Positions 32,901-42,921 of a stretch of DNA of 64,000 nucleotides are shown here, piece by piece. Origin of the DNA: Diplosphaera chodatii (lineage: Eukaryota > Chlorophyta > Trebouxiophyceae > Prasiolales > Stichococcaceae); the NCBI GenBank assembly GCA_032358165.1, contig JAALGY010000053.1:124001-188000 (forward strand). The letters run 5' to 3'. A model generated the notes under the pieces. It ran no database searches. It worked only from the letters and a program-made list of their open reading frames with translations, and was not told where the DNA came from. Numbering within the stretch: the stretch's first letter is position 1; every line of letters begins with the position of its first letter. The position numbers and the translations under genes are program-made.

Positions 32901-35900
32901 GGCAGCGAACCCGGCGGCAGGCCCGGCGGCAGCGCGAGCGGCAGCTGCAGCTCGCCGCCGGGGACCGGCACCCCCAGCTGCCGCAGGTGCTCCCCGAGCT
33001 GCGGCAGCCACCCCACGACACGTCAGCCAAAGCAGGTTAGGACCACCGTCTGCCATTGCCATGCCTTACACATCAGCAGCAGTGTGGAGCACACCCCGGT
33101 GCCAGCCCTCTCCACAGTGGCAGAGCCACGGTCGGCCGTGTTTGCCTTCTCCTGCCGTACCTGGTGCAGCAGGCGCGCGGCCTCGGCGCTGCCGGGCGGC
33201 GGCAGCACCTTGGGCAGGTCCACCAGGTTGGGCAGCGCCTGCAGCTGCTGCAGCGTCAGCTGCGGGGCGGAGGCCGGCGGGGCCTGCGCCGGCGCCTGGG
33301 GCGCCGTCTGCTGCGGCTGCTGCGGCGCTGACTGCTCCAGGGCCGCCACCTCCGGCTGCTGCGGCTGCGACGGCGGCGGCGGCTGCTGCGGCGCCTGCTG
33401 CTGCGGGGTGGCCTGCGGGGCGCCCGCCGCCGGCGCTTGAGCATCGAGCGGCAGAGCCGAAGGCGCTGCCGAGGCGCCCGGCTGGCCGCCCTGAGGGACG
33501 GCGCTCTGAGCGATGGTGCCCTGCCCTGTAGAGTCTTGCTGCTGCGCCTGCTGCTGGCCCGGCTGCTGCTGCTGCGCCACAGCCGCCTGCCAGGCGGCGG
33601 CATCCTGCTGGCCGCTGCCCTGGGCGCTTCCTGCAGCCGCGGGCCCCTGCGCCACGGTGCCGGGCTGCAGGTACAGCAAGGACAAGGATTTCAGTGCACA
33701 ATCTACAGACCGCAAACGAACTACGGGTGCCGGATGTGGCAGGCGCGAACTGCGTGCACGTGCTGCAGGCTTGACATCAACTTGTGAAAGCTCTGCAGCA
33801 TGGTGTGCGCGGCTGGTGGGGCGAGACACTACAGGGTGCCCCAGATCCGACCATGGCCAACATCGCCTCAGCTCTGGGGCGACGCACCTGAGACAGCGTC
33901 AGCAGCTGGGGGTGGGCCTGGGGCTCGGGGCGCGGCTCCGCGGGCGACAGCGGCGCGCCGCTCGGCGACCGCACGCGGCCCGCCTTGTAGCTGGGCCCCG
34001 CGTGCAGCGGCAGCGGCCCCGAGGGCGTCACCTCCTGCGACGCCGCGGCCTGCGGGAAGGGGTTGCAGGGTTCGGAATCATGGCGATACTGCATGTTGTG
34101 TATGGTCATGAGTAATCAAGGCTGCCTCGAAAGGCTTCCTGCATGCTGAACTGTGGCAGCAGGGTTGAGGACTGCGCCACTGCTGTTGAGCACTCACGAA
34201 TGCGATGGCACAGGTGAGCCTGAAAGCAGCCGTCCTAATGAGGCAGCCGCCAGCAGCGCTGGAGCTTTCTGGTGCCATCACGAGCATCCTGCTTTGTTTG
34301 AGGAAACCACATGAGGCTGGGCAACTCGTGGCGCATGCAGCAGAGCACACCGTCAGCGAGCCGCGGGGCGGCGCGGACCCCAGGGTCGATAAAGCCTGCG
34401 ACAGCGCCGAGCGGGGGGCGGGCGAGCGGCCGTCGGCGCCGCCGCCGCTGCCGGGGCGCACGCCGGGCCGCGGGGCGCCCGCCGCCTCCGCCGCCTGCTG
34501 CGCCGCCAGCGCCGAGTCCGCCACCCGCTTCGGCGCCTGCGCGTCGGCGCGCCGGGTCTGGGGGTGCCATACATAGGAGACGGCATGCCCAGCGCGTGCA
34601 CACTGCGACCGACACCCGCCTGCTGCCCAGGGGCGCCCCTCTGTGCAATCTTGTGGCATTGAAGTATCATACACATGGTAGTGTGAATTGATATGTACAT
34701 GTGGAATCTCGTCCACCTACCCGCTTGCTCCGCTGCGGGCGTCCGGCGGATCCCGGCCCGCCTGCCGAGCCGCCGCCGCCCGCCTTGCCCCTGCCACGCC
34801 CATTCGCGACGGGGCGCCTGCGAGGCAGGAGCGAGACGAGTGCTTGCTTTGACATGCAGCACACTTGCCGGTGCGCTCAGACGATCCGCACAGCGCGGAT
34901 CGTGCAGGCCTGCAGCCTGAGGGCATCAGGTCACAGCTGAAACCCGCACTGCAGGGGGGCCCAGAAGCACCTGGCGCTGCCCTGGGCATCCGCCAGCATC
35001 GCCGCGACCGCCTGCTGCGCGGCGGACAGCGGCTTCTCCTCGCCGGGGCCGCCGCTGGCCGCGGGGGACGCTGCGATGCTGCCGGCAGGCGCAAGCGACA
35101 CGGCGGGGTTTGGCGCCTGGCCCGACCCCGCTGCACCTGCAGGCGGAAGGCGAGGCACATGAGGGACACACAGAGGCCGCTGGTTTGCTGCTTGTGCGCT
35201 GCAGGATTGTCCGGGCTCGACATGTGGAGACCAAAGCGTGCAGGTTGCTCTCCGACCTCACATGAGTGGTGTGCGACGGCAGCTACCAAGCTGAAGCAGG
35301 GCGGTCTTCACTCGTCCACAGAGTGCTGAAGACCCACCAGTAGCATCCGCTCCAGAGCCCTTGGCCTCCTCGTCGTCGTCCGACTCCCACCAGTTCTTGG
35401 CGGCGGGTGCCTGCTGCCGCCGCTGCTTCTTGCTGCGCTTGCCCGACTCGGGGCGGCCGCGCGCTCCTGCCTCCTCCCCCTCACCATCATCCCACCACTC
35501 CTGGGACCTGCGCGTGACGAAGTTGGGCGCCCAGTCTGAGGCCCGAAACAGCTGATGGAACACAAGACCCTGGCTGCTGGAGATTGCGGAGGTCCAGTCC
35601 AACAGGCAGGCTGGGTGGCCTGCTGCTCGTCAGAGCAGGATGCGAGCGTCCCTACAGGGCATGCCTGCCAACACCACATGCGCCACATGCGTGCACAACA
35701 AAAGCTGACCTGGCCGCGCTGCCCGTGCGCTTGGGGCCCCGGCGCGGCCTGCCCGCTGCGCCTCCACCATCTTCCGCGTCCGCCTCATCCGCAGAACCGG
35801 CATCCCACCAGGCGGCCTCATCGGCTGGGATGCCGCCGGGGCTGGACGCGCGGTCCGCCCAATCATCCTGCAGTCGGTGCAGCAGCGCCCCTCTGGTTGA

Positions 35901-37307
35901 ATGACGTGACTCAACATGCAGCCTCGGCAGGGGACAGCGTGCTTGCATGCGCCGGCGCCGTTTCTCCTGCTGTTTCCGGGATCCTCAGCATCCTGGGCAC
36001 AGGCGGAACCAGCACCACTGCGCTCCTCGGGCAGCCGATGCCTCGGTGACTTGCTGCAGGCCTGCGCTGTTCAGGTGGCACGCACCTCGTCGCTGTGGCC
36101 CTGGCTCGCGCCACGGGCGGCGCCTGGGCGTGCGGACCGCCGTGCCTCGCCCCCGTCCTGGTCCACGCCATCGCCGTCCAGCACCTGCGCCCAAGGGTGG
36201 GTGGGTGACAAGGGTCACAAGGGTGAGAGTGTGCTCAGCTGGTGGTGTAATTGGCGTAGCCTACTCATTGAAACCTGTGTTCACACAGCTTGCATGCAGC
36301 CAGGCGGCCGCTCACATGTTATTCAGGTCTGTCATAGCCCTGCATGAGGGGGTGCGCTGGTGCTGACCTTGGCAGAGGGCTTGCGCTCCCGCTTGCCCGA
36401 CAGCATCAGCTGGCGCGCCTCGCTGGCGCGCTTCTCCGCCAGGCTGCGCACCTTGCGCGCCTCTGCAGCACGGCAAGGAGCACAGCTGTCAGCAGTGATG
36501 CACCCGCTGGGTCCCAGCTGCCACAGTTGCTTGCTGCATGCAGCTGCAAGCAACTAGATCATGCACAATTTAGAGCACACCGTTCGTGCATAGCAATGTA
36601 GCTGCATCTGGGCCTCCGCTGCACACTCTGACCTTTAACACTCTGATGGTAGCGCACCTGATGCAGCAGTGTCGGCCTTGAGCATGCGCTCAAGCTCCGC
36701 ATCGCCAGCCGCCGCCCTGTAGCAGACCAGCTACTCATATTGATGCAAGGTGTACAGCAGCTGGGGGGTCTGGGGGTCAGGATGCAATGTGACAAGGGCA
36801 TCAGGTTGTCCGCATGCACGCTGGACAGTGCTGCCAGCTGCATGCAGCATCTGAGCTGCGATGAGCGACACCCAATGGTGAAGACGGTTACCTGCGGGGC
36901 GCGGACGCCTTGCGGGAGCGCTTGCGCACGTCGCCCAAGGCGCTGGCGCCGCGGGCGCCGCCGCCAGCCTCGCCGCTGGCGGCCGTGCCGGCCAGGGAGT
37001 CCTCGGCAGCTGCCCCGGCGCCGCTCGGGCCCGGCCCTGGGGTGGAAGTGTCAGTCGCGTCGCCACTGGCGATGCCGCCGGCCTGCGCTGGCGAGCCGTC
37101 GCTGCCGTCGTCGCCGCTGCTGGCGGCCGCCAGCGTCGGACCGTTCGGCGCAGCAGCTGCAGCAGGCGATCGGCCGCTGGATATCCGCTGCCTCTTCACA
37201 TCCGATGGCTTGGCATCGCCGCTGCGCTCAGATGCGGGCTGCTCGCGGCGCATGCCCCGTGACAACACGCCGGCAGCTGGCTTGCGCGCCGTCGGCGTGC
37301 CACGCAT
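26962..37307 (-). CDS. Double-AP2 (AINTEGUMENTA/APETALA2-like) transcription factor, very long
   Basis: Twenty-nine exons close in phase from ATG at 37307 to TGA at 26962, giving 1539 residues. Exon high ends: 37307, 36716, 36462, 36184, 35867, 35576, 35136, 34817, 34557, 34049, 33664, 32998, 32639, 32453, 31864, 31624, 31428, 31175, 30771, 30321, 29978, 29589, 29311, 28870, 28632, 28370, 27796, 27494, 27204. AP2 repeat 1 (about 1111-1172) has [19 protein letters not shown] and [17 protein letters not shown]. The linker [19 protein letters not shown] leads to repeat 2 (about 1204-1270) with [17 protein letters not shown] and [17 protein letters not shown]. This tandem layout marks the plant AP2 subfamily of DNA-binding regulators. 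The N-terminal 1100 residues are K/R-rich, then acidic with WW motifs ([24 protein letters not shown]), then Q/A/P-rich. The C-terminus is also Q-rich. Family and nuclear role are secure; target genes are unknown. The start could lie upstream if the 37318-37340 ATG is used. Confidence 0.87.
31123..31146 (-). repeat. (CTG/CAG)8 microsatellite coding polyglutamine
   Basis: Eight CTG units on the + strand read as CAG on the coding strand, coding a glutamine run within the AP2 factor's Q/A-rich region. Confidence 0.9.
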
Positions 37308-38635
37308 GGTGCTGACTGGCCTGCACAAGCAGCACAACATATTTGAGCACTCTAGAGCGGCATCAGCAGTAAACATTGCGTCAGTTGCCAACACCGAAGC
37401 GTGACGCGCAGCATATGAAAGCAAAGCGTCGACGCCATGTACCCGGCTCAGCGTGCTGTCCGAGAGGAACACCCTGAAGGTTGGTGGCTAGACATTCGCT
37501 AGTCTGATCCACATGTGCGAGACGCTAAAGTTTGCAGCACGCCGCGACAATGCGTTGCTGACCCCACAGAACAGCTGATAAGATGCTGTAGACACTCAAA
37601 CATGGGCTGTGGCTGGCGCTGGGCCGCCAACCGTCATGCGCTGCAAGAGTCACTTTCAGAGGCCAGGGCGGCAGAAGGCGCCGAAAGCGAGGTCCGATCC
37701 CCTGATGTGCGCCGGCACGCAATTCTATGCACGCACTGTATCGTCTGACCGCTGACGGGCCCCTGCAGCCGTCTAGGTGGCGACCATCACGCCTGAGCAC
37801 AGCTGAGCATCCCGCCGTGCTGGGCGACTGCGGGCGTGCCTACGGCCTGCCACCGATGGTGCCCGTATCCAATTCGCCGATCAGGCACACTCTGCCTGCA
37901 GGACGTGCGCTGGTCCGTGGGCATTGGCCGTCAAGACACCCACGTGCCAGCCTTCTCGCTCTTGGCATAGCCCAGAGGCCGAGGGCGGACGGCAGTTGGC
38001 CGACACTCGCCAGCAGACGCGACAAAGGGCTTGCGACACAGCTTGTGCATGCGCAGCTGCCAAAAGCGGTGTGCTGCGCCACGGCTGACATCACTTCACA
38101 CGCTTGAAACACGGGAGGCAGCAGTGCCAGTTCTCGGAGGCACCAACTGCTCCAAAAGAGCTGCCTAGTCGGGTCCGGATCAGCAGGGAGGCAGCAGGTG
38201 CCACAGTCCCACAGAGTCGGCGCGCACCTGGCCGTGCCACTCTCGACGACAGCAGCCGCAGGCTGAGGATGTGTCCGCAAGCCCTGCCAGCACTGTCCTT
38301 GTGGCGCACTGCCCCTGTCACCTGACGCCGCTCAGCACTTTGCAGCCAGCTCCTGTAGAAGTCCCAGACCCTCTGGGCGCATATGCTTGCCAGGCAGGGC
38401 AGGGGATGCATGCTTTGGCTGCTCCACTAGCAACTGAGAGAGATTGGGCAGCAGAGGAAGTAGGGCGGCAGCAGCAGGGCAGCATAGGTTTTAGTTCAGG
38501 GAACTCAGTCTGCTTCTGATTGCTAACTTCGCACCTGCCGGCGCTCGAGTGGGCAGGCTGGAGCCTGCGATCGGCCTCTTGGAGGTTGCTGGGCGAGGCG
38601 TGGGCATCGACCGTGCAGAGCTGGGCGTCGCCAAC
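37308..38635. other. Divergent intergenic region between AP2 and RPS18 genes
   Basis: Should hold the promoters and 5' UTRs of both neighbours. Frames on both strands are open by composition but carry no recognisable domain or good splice-phase pattern. No repeat is seen. Confidence 0.5.
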
Positions 38636-40461
38636 ATGGGGGTGAGCGCTTTCCCTGGCGACTGTTGCGTTGCTGACCGCCTGAGGTGGCCGAGGCCGTG
38701 GACGGCAGAGTGCTGGGCCCTGTGCAGAGCGATGCGCAGCTGGAGCGGACGAGAGGGCGTGGTGCTGGGCTGTGATGGCCAGCAGCCCACGCCAGCTGAG
38801 CAAAGGCTGTTTTGCCGGGCGTTTCGCAATGTTTTTGGTGCTCTCGAACGGTGCAGCAGGTCCAGCTCTGGCAGCCCTAGCTGCAAGGCATGTCCGCAGC
38901 GCCTGCTCTGCATCAAGCGGACCCATATCTCAGCTGGGCCCCGGCCCGGCCGGGCCAACCGCTGCTCCTGTCCACCGGCCCTTGAACTCTGTGACAGCGG
39001 CAGCGGCAAGCAGCATGGCTGCATGTGCAGCGCCAGACTTGACAGCACCGCGGGCGTGGGCATTGCTGCAGCCCAAATCTGGTCGAGCGTTAGCTCGTGA
39101 CGCTGGCCGAGCCTTAGCTCACTGCAAAGCGGAGCATGCTGCACGCTACATGCACGCCACTAACCTGTCTGGTCTGTTCCCGCGCAGTCGCTCATCGCGG
39201 GAGATGAGTTCCAGCACATTCTGCGTGTGCTCAACACCAACGTGGATGGCAAGCAGAAGGTCATGTACGCCATGACCTCCATCCGCGGCATTGGGCGGCG
39301 CTTTGCCAACCTGGTGTGCAAGAAGGCTGAGGTCGACATGACCAAGCGGTGAGCGCTCTGCTCAAGCACCCAACGCATGTTCGTGCTCGTACCTTGCACA
39401 GCCAACAGCTGTGGCTTGAGACAGTCACCCTTTGTTGAGGTCTGCTGTGTTTACATGGTTCATGTTGTGCCACTGCGCGGGAAAGCTGGCAGTATTGCGT
39501 ATTTCTGACCAGCTTTTGGACAACCAAGGAGCTGCTGACATGTGTGCCTCTATTACTGCTGCAGGGCCGGCGAGCTGAGCGCGCAGGAGCTCGAGCAGCT
39601 GATGGTGATCGTCAGCAACCCGCGCACTTTCAAGGTGGGCGTCGTGATGAACAGCTGCGCACGCACAAACACTGCAGCAGCAGACGCTGCGAATGCGCTT
39701 GTTAGCGCCGTGCCTGCATCTGACAAACAATACAGCGGAAAGCAATGCTGCTGCTGGGTCCACGAGTCAGCATGTTGCGCACAGCCAAGGGCTGCGTGTC
39801 ACAGCAGCTGCGCTTGCTATTGTTAGAGGTGCATATCCACAGCCACAGCTGGGCTGCTGCCAAAGTACGAACGCCCAGAGTGTGGCGTCGAACCTCGGCA
39901 GCTGCCTGCCGTCCGCTGCGGCGGCAGCGCATCGTCCAACGTGTGGCAACGGCTGCTGCAAGTGTGCATATATGCGCCCGCCGCAGGTGCCGGACTGGTT
40001 CCTCAACAGGCAGCGCGACTTCCGCGACGGCAAGACCTCCCAGATCGTGTCCTCCACCGTGGACTCCAAGCTGCGCGAGGACTTCGAGCGCCTCAAGAAG
40101 ATCAGGTGCCCAGCTTTCCATGAACATCCTCAGGAGGCCTGTCACCATGCTTGTGGCAAGCTGGCCCTCTCCACCGTGCTAGGGCCACGTGCTGCGACGT
40201 TTGGTGTGGACGGTGTCCGCCAACATGGTGGTTGGAGTCCCTCGCCAGCACATCGTGTATGGCAGCTTGTTGGCGTCTTTGACGGTTTTCCAGTCCGAAG
40301 CTGACTGTAAAGTGTGTGCTTTGCGCTTCTGACGCTTGCGCACGGACTGCCGCAGGAACCATCGCGGTCTGCGGCACTACTGGGGCTTGCGCGTGAAGGG
40401 CCAGCACACGAAGACGACCGGCCGCCGTGGCAAGACTGTGGGCGTTGCCAAGAAACGCTGA
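38636..40461 (+). CDS. RPS18: 40S ribosomal protein S18 (uS13)
   Basis: Component of the cytosolic small ribosomal subunit head, contacting the large subunit and P-site tRNA. Five exons sum to 153 residues: 38636-38641, 39188-39348, 39565-39634, 39987-40105, 40356-40461 (TGA). The first exon carries only ATGGGG and was chosen because it lies in a good context (AACATGGGG followed by GTGAGC) and joins in phase. The product follows eukaryotic S18 closely: [68 protein letters not shown] and [15 protein letters not shown]. Length matches the family (152 in animals). A tiny first exon with a long first intron is common in ribosomal protein genes. A TGTAA motif near 40592 is a plausible poly(A) signal. 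Confidence 0.97.
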
Positions 40462-42921
40462 GCGGTGGTGCACGGCGGCACTGCAGGGCGTGTGCTGCGG
40501 TGTGCTGTTGGTGTCTGTGTGGCGTCGGCTTGCAGAGTAGACAACTGCATTTGGCTACTTGATGCATGTACGACCACTGCAGCTGGACGCCTGTAATGCC
40601 CCATGTGCGATGCCGACAGCTGTACGCTGGTCATGGTCCATGCGCGCCATGACTGCTGCCAATCACCCCCTGCAAGCATCGGGATGGCCTTCACACGAAG
40701 CGATACTGTGGCCGTCTCCGCACTTGCCACCTGCCCTGCGTGATGTCACCGGCACACGCTGCACCAACAAATATCCTGGAGTCCAACAAAGCAACCCGGG
40801 TGAATTTTACGTGACAGAAGTCGCACACGAACCTGCCGTCGTCAGTACGGTCTTCACCCCCGCAGCCTCGTGAAGCTGGGCCGAAGCAAAAGCGCAGTGG
40901 CTCGATCCTTAGCCAGCTAGCGCCGCCGCAGTCACTGCATCAGGATCATCAGGCCTGCTACTGTCGGTGCGGAAGCCGCCTCGCGTCAGCGCCAGCGCGT
41001 GCATCCACTAGGTGGGTTGAAACCTATGAGTCAGATAAAAATCTATAGGCACTTCTGGAAAAGGCCAACATGGCGTCTACGCTGCAGCCATCGCTGCACT
41101 AACCGCACTCTCGTTGCATCTCACACCTGTTTCCGAAGTGTGGGCCTACATGTATCCGGTTTTGCATGTGACACACGCTCATGATGGTGGCTCACACAGC
41201 TGCCGCCAGCTCGCACCACAGGTCCACAGCTGGCAGAGCAGCGTCTCAAAGACGCTGAGAAGTCCTTGTGATCACCACACTCAGTTGCAGCTCGGCCTTG
41301 TCTTGCCAGGCCACCTGCACCTGTTGCAGACCAGCGTCCTGTCTTGCACGATACAGCTGGGGACTGGGATCTTGATAGACGCCTCCTTGCCAGATGCGTA
41401 CTCGGTTTGTGTTCTCAGTGAGCTTTGTCTGTTTGCAGTGGGGCAGGGGGCCGTGCTTCGGCGCCGCAGCCAGGCCTGAAGGTGCCCTCGATCGTGTCCG
41501 CTTCAGCGCTCGGCTGCGCCGCGCAGACGCTTCTAGCGGGCAAACCTGTCGAGGTGGGTGCTATACTGCGTGCAAATCCGTTTGGGACATCCAGCCCGGA
41601 TGAAGCGTCAACGATGCGCTTTGACTGCCCCGTATCCTGGGGCTGCCTGCTGAGGGGGCCCTTCCCGCTCGGCCGGGCAATCAGGCGTAGCCCTCGAGCG
41701 GCATGTGCCGTGGAATATGCCACTAGGCGTCATTGAGGGTGCGGTCGCGCGGCGTGAGCCCACGTAGCAGCACCAAGTGTCGTTGGCGGTACTGTCCTCT
41801 GGCTGGCATGATCGCAGCTGCAACAGACGCTGGCTGCCGGCGCTGGCGCCTTGGCCAGAGGCTCCGGTCAGCAGCGTCTTAACATTGTCGAGCGTCACAG
41901 TGCCGGGCATTGGCCAACGTATGGCGAGGGGTACCAGGATGACAGTTGACTGAAGCTCCCTCCGCTGTGGCTTCTGCCACGCAGACGCTTGGCACTGCCA
42001 GTCTTTGGCTACTGTTGTGTTGAAGCTTCATCTTCCAAACCCGAAGTACGCCAAGCGGACATCGTCAGGTCTGGCTGCCGAACCTGTGCGTGCAAAACCT
42101 GCAAGCCTCCGACGGGTGAGCGAACCTTCGGCTGTCGAGTCTACTACCAGCGGCTTGTGCCGTCCGCACTTTTTGCGATACACCGATCCGCCGAGCAGCT
42201 GCCTCTTTGCGACAAGGCTTTAACGCCTGTCGCGCCGGCGGCCGCCAGTTACCGTGGTGTTGCCTCGAGCATCCGCTTTTGGCTCGCCCTTTTGACCCGG
42301 CCAGCTCATGCCGTGCCCTGCCCTGCTGGCAAGCCCATGCCGGCACGGCAGCTGCGACGTCCTTGAGCCACTGCTGTTTAGCACCGCAAACATGCTCCGT
42401 TACTGTATCACGCAGCGCGCGCTGCTCGACCTGTTGTGACTGGGTGTCGCTGAGCCGTCAGATTGCTGCAAGACTACAGGCTTGGCACCACCATGCCAGC
42501 ACGGCTACAACCAGACCCGTGAGTCTAGGGTCATGCACATGGTGAAGATACACGCGAGGTCGTCGTTGTGTCATGCGCTGCTGACATGCTGACGACTGGG
42601 TGTGCGGCGGCGTCAAACCGATGGTCAACACTGCAGGCTGGGCACCACGGAGGCTGCAGCAGGGGCGGCGGCGGGGGCTCTGGCGGCGCTCAGGGGCCCC
42701 AACGGCCGCAGCAGCACGCCGCCAGACATGCAGGCGCGGCGCTGAACTCACCGCCTGAACCTGCCGCGCACCCCGCGCTGCTGCCGCACCCCAGCTTACA
42801 CCCCTCCCCTGCTGCGTGCTGAGTTTCCTCCCTCATCCAACCATGAGGCAGGCCTCATCTCCCATGACACAGCGTTGGTGTGACGCGGAGACGGAAGCCG
42901 CCTGCTTGCCTGTCGCTGCAG
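40462..42921. other. Unresolved region upstream of the bZIP gene
   Basis: The 3' flank of RPS18, then about 2 kb likely to hold the promoter and N-terminal exons of the bZIP gene. Coding-like pieces exist but could not be joined in phase: about 41442-41551 (APQPGLKVPSIVSASALG, followed by GTGGGT), about 41985-42117 (LHLPNPKYAKRTSSG, followed by GTGAGC), and 42640-42820 (G/Q/P/A/H-rich frame). None is recognised. An AT-rich patch near 41028-41052 could be a promoter element. Confidence 0.4.

Noticed and set aside
32566..33531. 321-codon plus-strand frame opposite the AP2 gene
   Set aside because: Mirror of Q/P/A-rich AP2 exons; composition explains it and no splice-phase pattern supports it.
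35338..37307. Possibility that the Lys- and Trp-rich exons form a separate gene from the AP2 factor
   Set aside because: Each junction from 37307 through 30224 closes in phase with standard splice sites and no internal stop or good new start is needed, so a single gene is simpler. It stays open to cDNA testing.
38318..38926. Minus-strand frame of about 200 codons near the RPS18 start
   Set aside because: Overlaps the first exon and first intron of RPS18 on the other strand; no recognisable domain.
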